DNA of 64,000 bases, taken from the NCBI RefSeq assembly GCF_003226555.1, contig NZ_QKQS01000001.1, positions 124,001-188,000 of the forward strand. Reading direction: 5' to 3'. This document shows, piece by piece, positions 16,655 through 24,093 of the stretch. This stretch comes from Rhodopseudomonas palustris (GTDB lineage: Bacteria; Pseudomonadota; Alphaproteobacteria; Rhizobiales; Xanthobacteraceae). Within the stretch, counting starts at the first letter, position 1, and each line of letters begins with the position of its first letter. Made by a program: the position numbers and the translations under genes. Under the pieces are notes generated by a model. It saw nothing but the letters and a program-made list of their open reading frames with translations. It was not told where the DNA came from and searched no databases.

Positions 16655-18214
16655 TTACGGCCGCATCCGCATGCCGGTCGCGACGCCGGGCTTGCGCAGC
16701 GGTTCGGCGAGGCGGGCGAATTCGCAGAGCAGCGACCGGGTCTTGCGCGGATCGATGATCTCCTCGACCCAGAACTTTTCGGCCGAGCGGAACGGCGAGC
16801 GCAGCTTGTTCAGCCGATCCTCGATCTCGCGCATCTTGGCGTCGCGGTCGTCGGCGGCGTCGAGGTCGGCGCGGTAGGCCGCTTCGATGCCGCCCTCGAG
16901 CGGCAGCGAGCCCCAATACGCCGACGGCCAGGCGTAGCGCATCGAGAATCGGTTTGCCGGCTGGTGCACCACGCCGGCGACGCCGAAGGCGTTGCGGACG
17001 ATGATCGTGCACCACGGCACGGTGGACTGATTGACCGCGGTCATCGCGCGGACGCCGTGGCGGATCGTCGCCGACTTCTCGGCCTCCAGCCCGATCATGA
17101 AGCCGGGGCAATCCATCAGATACACCACCGGCAGATGGAAGGTCTCGGCGAGATCGACGAAGCGAATGACCTTCTGACAGGTGTCCGCCGTCCACGACCC
17201 GCCATAGTGATACGGATCGCCGGCGAGCACCGCCACCGCCCGCCCCTCGAGCCGCGCCAGGCCGGTGATGATCGAACGGCCGAACGCGGAGCCGATCTCG
17301 AAGAACGATCCTTGATCGACCACCGATTCGATAATCGGCCGCATCTTGTAGACCTGCCGGCGATTGCGCGGCACCGCCTTCAGCAGCTTCTCGTCGGAGC
17401 GATCCGGATCGTCGTCGCAAGGCACCGTCGGCGGCAGTTCGTGGACCGATGACGGCAGATAGGACAGGAACCGCCGGGCGCAGGCGAACGCTTCTTCCTC
17501 GGTGTCGACGGCGTGATCGATCGCGCCGGCACGGGTCTGGATGTCGGCACCGCCGAGCTCCTGCTTGGTCAGATCCTGGCCGAGCCGCGCCACCACCGGC
17601 GGTCCGGCGACGAACATCGCCGAACTACGCGTCATGATCGAATAGTGGCTGGCGGCGAGGCGCGCCGCGCCGAGGCCGGCGACGGAGCCGAGTCCGAGCC
17701 CGACCACCGGCACCTGGGCGAGATTCGCCGTCGTGTACCAGTACCAACGGGTGCCGTTGACGCCGCCGGGCAGATTGGCAGCGCCTTTGCTCTCAATGGT
17801 CTTCACCGACCCGCCGCCGCCCGATCCTTCGATCACCCGGATGATCGGCAGGCGATAGTCGTGCGCCATCTCCTCCGCCATCTGCGGCTTGGCTTGGATC
17901 GACGCATCGGCCGAGCCGCCGCGCACGGTGAAGTCGTCGCCGACCACCACCACGGTGCGGCCGTCGATCTTCGCCCGGCCGAACACGCAGTTCGCCGGGG
18001 TCAGATTGCTCAGTTCACCACCTGCGTCATACTCCCCGAGACCGGCGACGGCGCCGATCTCATGGAAGCTGCCGGCGTCGGTCAGCCGATCGATGCGCTC
18101 ACGGACAGTGAGCCGGCCCTGGTCATGCTGGCGCTTGACCTTGTCGATGCCGCCCATCTGCCGCGCGAAGTTCTCGCGCCGGGCCAGCTCGTCGAGCTCC
18201 GGCTTCCAACTCAT
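16655..18214 (-). CDS. acyl-CoA carboxylase, carboxyltransferase (beta) subunit
   Basis: A 519-aa carboxyltransferase of the propionyl/methylcrotonyl-CoA carboxylase beta type, which moves CO2 from carboxybiotin to an acyl-CoA. The N-terminal RLTVRERIDRLTDAGSF and the crotonase-fold halves are clear, with GSGGGGSVKT near 140 and CPGFMIG in the second half. Length is normal. The start has a GGAGGGAATGA site and lies inside the 3-prime end of the upstream IclR gene on the same strand. A stand-alone biotin carrier is nearby, but no biotin carboxylase is in the window. A decarboxylase role cannot be excluded. Confidence 0.9.
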   Translation of the reverse strand: MSWKPELDELARRENFARQMGGIDKVKRQHDQGRLTVRERIDRLTDAGSFHEIGAVAGLGEYDAGGELSNLTPANCVFGRAKIDGRTVVVVGDDFTVRGGSADASIQAKPQMAEEMAHDYRLPIIRVIEGSGGGGSVKTIESKGAANLPGGVNGTRWYWYTTANLAQVPVVGLGLGSVAGLGAARLAASHYSIMTRSSAMFVAGPPVVARLGQDLTKQELGGADIQTRAGAIDHAVDTEEEAFACARRFLSYLPSSVHELPPTVPCDDDPDRSDEKLLKAVPRNRRQVYKMRPIIESVVDQGSFFEIGSAFGRSIITGLARLEGRAVAVLAGDPYHYGGSWTADTCQKVIRFVDLAETFHLPVVYLMDCPGFMIGLEAEKSATIRHGVRAMTAVNQSTVPWCTIIVRNAFGVAGVVHQPANRFSMRYAWPSAYWGSLPLEGGIEAAYRADLDAADDRDAKMREIEDRLNKLRSPFRSAEKFWVEEIIDPRKTRSLLCEFARLAEPLRKPGVATGMRMRP

Positions 18215-19085
18215 TCATTCCCTCCGGTCTGATCGTCTTCTTGTTGTTTCCCGACGGGCGCACCGCGACCAATCCACCGTCCGCATTCTGCACCAGCGGC
18301 TCGATCGAGCCGGCGAGCTTGAGCAGCACCGGCGCAATCTCGTCGTGCACGCGCTGTTCGTCGTACATCGCGCCCAGCACGCCGATCGTGGCCATCACAT
18401 AGGTCTGATATTGCGGCGACCAGATCGGCACCGCGATGCCGTTGATATGCGGGCTGAACAGACCGCAGGACACCACATAGCCGCGCTCGCGCAGCATCGC
18501 GCGATCGGATTCGATCCGCTCGCTCAGCAGCGCCGCATCGGCCGGCGCATCGCGCTGAATCTCCGACAGCAGCGCCGCCGCGACGTTCTCTTCGAGCGAC
18601 GCGAGGTAGGCGCGGCCGGCGGCGGAGCGGCTGATCGCGATGCGGCTGCCCGTGGTCGAATGCAGACCGAGCGCGTGCGCCGCGCGGGCGACTTCGAGAT
18701 AGACCAGATGGAAGCGGTCCGGAATCAGGAAGCCGACGGTGCCGGGAATCTGCTCGGAGACTTCCTGCAGCCGCGACCGGATCAGATTGCGCAGTTGCAG
18801 GCCGCGCGTCATCGACGTGCTCATCGCGACGGCGCTGGGCCCGATCCGGTACTTCTGATCGCGCGGCAGATACACGAGCTGGCCCATCCGGGTCAGCGTG
18901 TGGGTGAGCCGCGACACCGTCGAGCGCGGCAAGCCGCAGCGGTTGGAAATCTCTAAGTTGCCGAGCCGAACGTCGTGCCCCTCGAAGCAGCGCAGCACGT
19001 CGAAGGCGCGCGACACCACCTGAATCACGTCACCGTCACCGGCCACATCCCCTTGCCTGCAAAGTCGTTCCGAGCGTCGTCCCAT
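18123..19085 (-). CDS. IclR-family transcriptional regulator
   Basis: A 320-aa regulator. The winged helix lies near residues 20-85 (VIQVVSRAFDVLRCFEG, then RCGLPRSTVSRLTHTLTRMG), followed by an effector domain ending about residue 275. The start at 19085 is chosen because the frame upstream is short and unlike the family. The last 40 residues or so exceed normal IclR length and come from reading 92 bases into the carboxyltransferase gene in another frame. A perfect GCGGAATATAATTCCGC dyad lies in the divergent promoter shared with the biotin carrier, so it likely controls that carboxylase and the TRAP genes. Confidence 0.9.
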   Translation of the reverse strand: MGRRSERLCRQGDVAGDGDVIQVVSRAFDVLRCFEGHDVRLGNLEISNRCGLPRSTVSRLTHTLTRMGQLVYLPRDQKYRIGPSAVAMSTSMTRGLQLRNLIRSRLQEVSEQIPGTVGFLIPDRFHLVYLEVARAAHALGLHSTTGSRIAISRSAAGRAYLASLEENVAAALLSEIQRDAPADAALLSERIESDRAMLRERGYVVSCGLFSPHINGIAVPIWSPQYQTYVMATIGVLGAMYDEQRVHDEIAPVLLKLAGSIEPLVQNADGGLVAVRPSGNNKKTIRPEGMNELEAGARRAGPARELRAADGRHRQGQAPA

Positions 19086-19184
19086 GTCTTTTTGTCCTGC
19101 GTGGTTATGATGCTCGATGCTCCGAGAGCACTCACTTATTCCTACCCGGAGCACCTTAGGTTTCTTGGTTTTTGTTTCGCTCCG

Positions 19185-19201
19185 CGGAATATAATTCCGC
19201 T
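19185..19201. promoter_or_regulatory. candidate IclR operator (17-base palindrome)
   Basis: GCGGAATATAATTCCGC is a perfect palindrome around its central A, within AT-rich DNA, 100 bases before the IclR start and 153 before the biotin-carrier start. The GGAAT/ATTCC arms resemble the classical IclR-box pattern GGAAAT/ATTTCC. Family membership of the regulator and divergent placement support it. Confidence 0.68.
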
Positions 19202-19353
19202 TGAAGACAAAGCTACATCAGGCAAATTGTCTCGACAACATCGACGGGCCTCGCGCAACGCCCCACGCATGACCACTCGGCGCAAGATTTTTGGCATCAG
19301 CCGCAGCAGCGGAACCGGGCGCCCGGCAAAAACAACACAATGGAGGAACACCG

Positions 19354-19575
19354 ATGGCCGAGATCAAGATCGTCACCGAAGTCGCCGGCCGCGTCTGTGC
19401 CCTGCCGCTGTCGATCGGCGACGGCGTCGGAGAAGGTGACGACATCGCCTTTGTGGAGGCGATGAAAATGGAGATTCCGGTCGCCTCGCCCGCCGACGGA
19501 ACCTTGAAGGCGCTACACGTCGCGCTCGACGATGTCGTCGCCGAGGGCCAGCTGGTGGCGGTGATCGAAAGCTGA
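19354..19575 (+). CDS. stand-alone biotin carboxyl-carrier protein
   Basis: A 73-aa biotinyl/lipoyl domain. The biotinylation motif EAMKME contains the target Lys near residue 35, and the domain has the usual paired beta-hairpins (VAGRVCALPLSIGDGV, then SPADGTLKALHV). GGAGGAAC precedes the start. It carries no other domain, unlike fused carboxylase alpha subunits. It diverges from the IclR gene and is followed by the TAXI receptor. With the carboxyltransferase it would form two thirds of an acyl-CoA carboxylase; the biotin carboxylase and a biotin ligase must act from elsewhere. Confidence 0.9.
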   Translation: MAEIKIVTEVAGRVCALPLSIGDGVGEGDDIAFVEAMKMEIPVASPADGTLKALHVALDDVVAEGQLVAVIES

Positions 19576-19763
19576 AATCACTTTGCGAGCATCCCGGACC
19601 ATCGTGCACGTCATGCGCGATGTCGGGACGTAATGTCGCATCGGGTAACGGCGATGTCGTGTGCAGACAATCGCGGCATCGCCGTTGCCATCACCTCGCG
19701 GCGATGACATGCTCCCCTGATAACAAAGCAATCCGCAAAGCGGATGCGTTCGGGGAGAGAGAC

Positions 19764-20924
19764 ATGACGGGACGTTCCGTTCCGCTCGCGGCATTCGCCG
19801 TGGGCTGCGCGCTGATCGGCACAACCATTGCGCGCGCCAACGACATCAAACTACCAGCCACGATGGCGTTCACCGCTTACGACACCGGCACCGCCGGTTT
19901 CAACATCGCGGTCGCGGTCGGCAAGATGATGAAGGACAAGCACGGCACCGACGTGCGGGTGCTGCCGGCCGGTAACGACGTCGCGCGGCTGGCGCCGCTC
20001 CGGGCCGGTCGCGCCCAGCTCGCCTGGATGGGATCTGGCACTTACTTCGCGCAGGAAGGCGTGTTCGAGTTCGGCGCCAAGGAATGGGGTCCGCAGGCGT
20101 TGCAGATCACGCTGAGCGTGATCGACTGCAACGGCTCGTCGCTCGGCGTCGCCGCCGACACCGGCGTCAAGGAGATCAAGGATCTGCGCGGCAAGCGCGT
20201 CGGCTTCGTGGTCGGCTCGCCGGCGCTCAACCAGAACGCACTCGGCATCTTGGCCTATGGCGGCCTGACCAAGGACGACGTCAAGATCGTCGAATTCGCC
20301 AGCTACGGCGCGATGTGGAAGGGGCTGGTCAACAACGACGTCGACGCCGCCTTCGGCACCACCATCACCGGCCCGGCGCGGGAGGCCGAGAACTCGCCGC
20401 GCGGCCTGATCTGGCCGCCGATGCCGCACGCCGACAAGGCGGCGTGGGAGCGAGTCAAGAAGGTCGCGCCGTTCTTCAATCCGGCGATGTCGAGCTGCGG
20501 CGCCGCGCATCAGCCGGGCAAACCGATCGAACTGTCGAACTACCCCTACCCGATCGCCACTGTCTACGCGACGCAATCACCCGATCAGGTGTATTCGATC
20601 ACCAAGGCGATGATCGTCGATTACGACGCCTACAAGGACAATGCCCCCGGCGCCACCGGCCTTGCGGTGAAGACCCAGACGATGAAATGGGTGGTGCCGT
20701 TCCATCCCGGCGCCGTGAAGGCCCTCAAGGAAGCCGGACAATGGAGCGCCGAAGATCAGACGCATAACGACGGACTGATCAAGCGCCAGGAGGTGCTCGC
20801 CGCAGCGTGGAAGCAATATGCGGCCGCGGCTCCGTCCGGCGATCAGGAATTCCGCGACGGCTGGATGACGGCGCGTGCGGCGGCGTTGAAACGCGCCGGC
20901 CTGCCGAACGGCTTCGAACAGTAA
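19764..20924 (+). CDS. TAXI-family TRAP transporter solute receptor
   Basis: A 386-aa periplasmic binding protein. A signal peptide (MTGRSVPLAAFAVGCALIG, ending near ARAND at about residue 28) is followed by the TAXI-like TGTAGFNIAVAVGKMM and the ligand-cleft segments LRGKRVGFVVGSPALNQNA and DAAFGT. It is preceded by GGGGAGAGAGAC. It captures a carboxylate for the fused permease encoded 27 bases downstream. The 188-base gap after the biotin-carrier gene may hold its own promoter. The long frame upstream of the chosen start has no homologous content. Confidence 0.9.
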   Translation: MTGRSVPLAAFAVGCALIGTTIARANDIKLPATMAFTAYDTGTAGFNIAVAVGKMMKDKHGTDVRVLPAGNDVARLAPLRAGRAQLAWMGSGTYFAQEGVFEFGAKEWGPQALQITLSVIDCNGSSLGVAADTGVKEIKDLRGKRVGFVVGSPALNQNALGILAYGGLTKDDVKIVEFASYGAMWKGLVNNDVDAAFGTTITGPAREAENSPRGLIWPPMPHADKAAWERVKKVAPFFNPAMSSCGAAHQPGKPIELSNYPYPIATVYATQSPDQVYSITKAMIVDYDAYKDNAPGATGLAVKTQTMKWVVPFHPGAVKALKEAGQWSAEDQTHNDGLIKRQEVLAAAWKQYAAAAPSGDQEFRDGWMTARAAALKRAGLPNGFEQ

Positions 20925-20950
20925 CGCGTCGCCGCACCGGGGACATCGCC

Positions 20951-23017
20951 ATGCGTGCTGCTGAATCCGCCGCCCGCCCGACCAGGCGGATCGTGCTCGA
21001 CGATCCGCATTCGGTCGACAACATGCAGGAAGCCGAAGTCACGCGGGTGCGCAGCCTGCATGGCTTCTGGCGTTGGGCTCTGGTGGTCGCCGCGGCGGCC
21101 ACCATCCTGCTGTGCATCAACCAGCAGTTCTCGCTGCGCTTCTTCGTCGGCTACACCCAGCTCAACACGGAGTATTTCTATCTCCTGATCGCGCTGATGC
21201 TGCCGTTCACCTTCCTGATCTTCCCGGCGTCGCCGACGGCGCGGCTCGATCGCGTTCCGCTGTACGACGTCGCGCTGTTTCTGCTCACGATCGGCGCGGC
21301 GCTGGTGCTGATGAGCACCATCCGCAAAGCGGCGGAGGCCGGATGGGAATTTGGCGGCGCGCCGACCCACGTCTTCGTCGCAGGCCTCGTGATGTGGGCG
21401 CTGCTGATGGAGGCGCTGCGGCGCACCGGCGGCTGGAGCCTGCTGCTCTGCATCTTCCCGTTCACGGTGTATCCGCTGTTCGCCGGCGCCCGCTGGCTCG
21501 GCCCGCTCGGCGGCTCGCAGTCGACGCTGGAGCAGGCCACCGCCTATCACGTGCTGTCCGGCGAGAGCCTGCTCGGGATTCCGATCCAGGCCTTCGCCGA
21601 CACCGTTATCGGCTTTCTGGTGTTCGGCACCGCGCTGATGCTGACCGGCGCCGGGAAGTTCTTCATCAATCTGGCGTTCGCGATCTGCGGCACGTTCCGC
21701 GGCGGCGCCGCCAAGGTCTGCATCTTCGCCTCGGCGCTGCTCGGCATGATGTCGGGCTCGATCATCTCCAACGTGCTGACCGCCGGCACCATGACCATCC
21801 CGGTGATGAAGAAGAGCGGCTTCCGGGCGTCCTACGCGGGGGCGATCGAGGCCTGCGCCTCGACCGGCGCCGTGCTGGCGCCGCCGGTGATGGGCGCCAC
21901 CGCCTTCGTGATCGCGCAGTTCCTCAACGTGTCCTACGCCGAGGTCGCGCTGGCGGCGATCGGGCCGGCGGCGCTGTACTACATCGGCCTATTCATGCAG
22001 GTCGATGCCTACGCGGCGCGGCACGGACTCGAGGGCATCCCGCGCTCGGAACTGCCCAGCCTGTGGCAGACGCTGAAGGAGGGCTGGTACTACGCCTTCG
22101 TGATCGCGCTGCTGGTGGTGATGCTGCTGTATTTCAAGCGCGAGAGCCACGCGCCGTTCTACGCCACCGCGCTGCTGCTGGTGCTCAACCAGATCTTCTC
22201 CAAGGACACCCGCTGGACCGCGGGCAGCATCGTCCGCTTCCTCGAAGTCAACGGCCGCACCTTCGTCGAGCTGATCGGCATCCTGGCCGGCTGCGGCCTG
22301 TTGATCGGCGCGTTCTCGATGACCGGGGTGATCTCGAGCCTCGCCGCCGACCTGCTGCGGCTCGCCGGCGACAACGCCTTCCTGCTGCTGGGGATGTGCG
22401 CGATCACCAGCCTGATCCTCGGCCTCGGCCTCACCACCACCGCCTGCTACATCTTCCTGGCGATCCTGGTGGCGCCGGCGCTGGAGAAGCTCGGGCTGAA
22501 CCGGATGGCGGTACACATGTTCATCTTCTATTGGGGCATGCTGTCGTCGATCACGCCGCCGGTCGCGATCGCCTCGTTCGCCGCCGCCGGCATCGCCGGT
22601 TCGCCGGCGATGAAGACGGGCTGGGAATCGATGTGGGTCGGCAGCATCATCTACTTCATCCCGTTCTTCTTCGTGATGAACCCGGCGCTGGTGCTGCAGG
22701 GCCCGAGTCCGTATCTGGCGGCCATCGGCCTGCTCGGGATCGCGGCGCTCGGCACGGTGTGCATCTGCGGCGGCATCCAGGGCTATCAGGTCGGCATCGG
22801 CGATCTGCGCCGCGCCGGCGCGCTGGAATGGCCGCTGCGCGTGGCATTGGTGATCGGCGGCTTCGTGCTGGCGACGCCGGGCGGCGGCATCAATCCGCTG
22901 TCGCAGATGCAGATCACGTCGCTCGGTCTCTGCCTGCTGGTCCCGACCCTGGCGATCGCCCTGCTGCTGGTCCGCCGCGGCGACGCCCCCAGGCAGGCGG
23001 CACGGCCGGTGTTGTGA
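20951..23017 (+). CDS. TRAP transporter permease, fused 4TM/12TM type
   Basis: A 688-aa inner-membrane protein with many hydrophobic segments. It combines a DctQ-like part (first roughly 200 residues) with a DctM-like part, as usual for TAXI systems. Typical DctM stretches are visible, such as LGMMSGSIISNVLTAGTMTIP, read as LGMMSGSII then NVLTAGTMTIP, and SSITPPVAIASFAAAGIAG. It would drive sodium- or proton-coupled uptake of the ligand bound by the adjacent receptor. The start at 20951 lies shortly after the receptor stop; a frame 48 codons longer overlaps the receptor and is rejected. Confidence 0.92.
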   Translation: MRAAESAARPTRRIVLDDPHSVDNMQEAEVTRVRSLHGFWRWALVVAAAATILLCINQQFSLRFFVGYTQLNTEYFYLLIALMLPFTFLIFPASPTARLDRVPLYDVALFLLTIGAALVLMSTIRKAAEAGWEFGGAPTHVFVAGLVMWALLMEALRRTGGWSLLLCIFPFTVYPLFAGARWLGPLGGSQSTLEQATAYHVLSGESLLGIPIQAFADTVIGFLVFGTALMLTGAGKFFINLAFAICGTFRGGAAKVCIFASALLGMMSGSIISNVLTAGTMTIPVMKKSGFRASYAGAIEACASTGAVLAPPVMGATAFVIAQFLNVSYAEVALAAIGPAALYYIGLFMQVDAYAARHGLEGIPRSELPSLWQTLKEGWYYAFVIALLVVMLLYFKRESHAPFYATALLLVLNQIFSKDTRWTAGSIVRFLEVNGRTFVELIGILAGCGLLIGAFSMTGVISSLAADLLRLAGDNAFLLLGMCAITSLILGLGLTTTACYIFLAILVAPALEKLGLNRMAVHMFIFYWGMLSSITPPVAIASFAAAGIAGSPAMKTGWESMWVGSIIYFIPFFFVMNPALVLQGPSPYLAAIGLLGIAALGTVCICGGIQGYQVGIGDLRRAGALEWPLRVALVIGGFVLATPGGGINPLSQMQITSLGLCLLVPTLAIALLLVRRGDAPRQAARPVL

Positions 23018-23026
23018 GGACGATTG

Positions 23027-23061
23027 CGACGGCGGGCCCCTGCCCGCCGTCGTTCAAATTT
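23027..23061 (+). terminator. probable intrinsic terminator after TRAP permease
   Basis: A perfect 11-bp stem (CGACGGCGGGC at 23027-23037, GCCCGCCGTCG at 23042-23052) with a 4-base loop, followed by TTCAAATTT. It starts 9 bases after the permease stop, so the next gene likely has its own promoter. The U-tract is interrupted, so some read-through is possible. Confidence 0.65.
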
Positions 23062-23123
23062 CACTGGACTTGCTACACGCACTGATTGAGCATCCTGGCG
23101 TTTCAACACCAAGGAGCTTTGCA

Positions 23124-23678
23124 ATGCAGCGTGTATTGGAAGTCACTTCGGTTGATCTCAGCCTGGTCAAGACCAAGCCACCGCAGATCCACATCGTCAG
23201 CCACGGCACCGTGCCGACCTCCGGATGGAAGCATCCGCGGCTGTCGCCGTGGTTCTACATCCGGCCGCCGGACGACGGCATTCAGGACTTCGACTTTGTC
23301 GCCGATGCCCCGACCGGAATCGTGCTGCCGATCATCACCACGGTCGTCGCCGAAGCCACCATTCCGCGCGATCCCGAGGATTATTGGGGGCCGGGCAAGG
23401 CGCTTCGCGGCGTCCGCATCCATGCCCGCAGCAACACCAAGGAAGCGAGCTTCAATTTAGCCGAGGATCTCGCCCAGGCGATCTCGCTATTTCGCGGCGA
23501 CGACGATCCGATTCCGTGGCTGATCGTCACGGCGACGGCGTCCGACTGCGATCTGACCGGCAAGGTGCTCCGCGTCTATCACACCGGCGACGTGCTCGAC
23601 ACAGGCTATCAAACCGACCGCGGCAATATCGAGCTCGATCCCAGGACCGAGCGTGTCGTCCGGGTGTGGTGCGGCTGA
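23124..23678 (+). CDS. unknown 184-aa protein downstream of TAXI-TRAP genes
   Basis: I do not recognise this family. It is soluble, without signal peptide or membrane segment, and appears beta-rich in its first two thirds (VTSVDLSLV, IHIVSHGTVPTSGW, GIVLPIITTVVAEATI), then a helix NLAEDLAQAISLF and a final beta region with VLRVYHTGDVLDTGY. AAGGAGC precedes the start at 23124; an earlier in-frame ATG at 23070 lies next to the hairpin and lacks a ribosome site. It follows the TRAP permease by 106 bases, but a hairpin separates them. Codon use matches the neighbours, so it is probably a resident gene. Confidence 0.75.
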   Translation: MQRVLEVTSVDLSLVKTKPPQIHIVSHGTVPTSGWKHPRLSPWFYIRPPDDGIQDFDFVADAPTGIVLPIITTVVAEATIPRDPEDYWGPGKALRGVRIHARSNTKEASFNLAEDLAQAISLFRGDDDPIPWLIVTATASDCDLTGKVLRVYHTGDVLDTGYQTDRGNIELDPRTERVVRVWCG

Positions 23679-23687
23679 GCTTCGCGA

Positions 23688-23722
23688 TACGGCGGCGGGC
23701 ACCCTGGTGCCCGCTTGCCGTG
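23688..23722. terminator. hairpin between convergent genes (bidirectional terminator candidate)
   Basis: The stem GCGGGCAC/GTGCCCGC (23695-23702, 23707-23714) has a 4-base loop and is extended by outer pairing of ACGGC with GCCGT. It lies exactly between the convergent unknown gene and the DUF35 gene. No long T run follows on either side, so termination strength is uncertain. Confidence 0.5.
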
Positions 23723-23727
23723 CCGGC

Positions 23728-24093
23728 TCAGCGATCAGCCTTCTCGAAGAACGGCACCAATTGACCGGTGAATTGCGTAAAGCCGGCGTGCACGCGATCT
23801 CCGATCGCCAGATCGGCCGCGCCATGGGCCATCATCCGAAACCCTTCCGCGCAATCGACCAGCACGATCTTGAACGGCACGTGTGCCCGCGCCTCGGCCG
23901 TCGCCGCGCGGTGCACCAGAGTCGCGGCGCAGACCACGCCGTCGCCGCTCGCAACCAGCGTGGTCAGGTCCTCGCTGCCGCAGGCCGCGCAGAACTCGCG
24001 GCGGAAATACTGCACCGCGCCGCAACCGCCGCAGCGCTGATACGCAATCTTCGGTTCACCGCAGATCCAATCGGGCATCGCCATCTCGCTCAT
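23728..24093 (-). CDS. DUF35 zinc-ribbon/OB-fold acyl-CoA-associated protein
   Basis: A 121-aa protein of the DUF35 type: an N-terminal rubredoxin-like zinc ribbon with CGGCG and, 14 residues on, CAAC, then an OB fold (GDGVVCAATLVHRA, VPFKIVLVDCAEGFRMMAHG). Such proteins pair with thiolase-fold enzymes, for example ChsH2 with the steroid aldolase Ltp2, and bind the CoA substrate. The start at 24093 makes an ATGA overlap with the stop of the thiolase-like gene, which supports a heteromeric complex. The open frame further upstream is a shadow of that gene. Confidence 0.88.
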   Translation of the reverse strand: MSEMAMPDWICGEPKIAYQRCGGCGAVQYFRREFCAACGSEDLTTLVASGDGVVCAATLVHRAATAEARAHVPFKIVLVDCAEGFRMMAHGAADLAIGDRVHAGFTQFTGQLVPFFEKADR

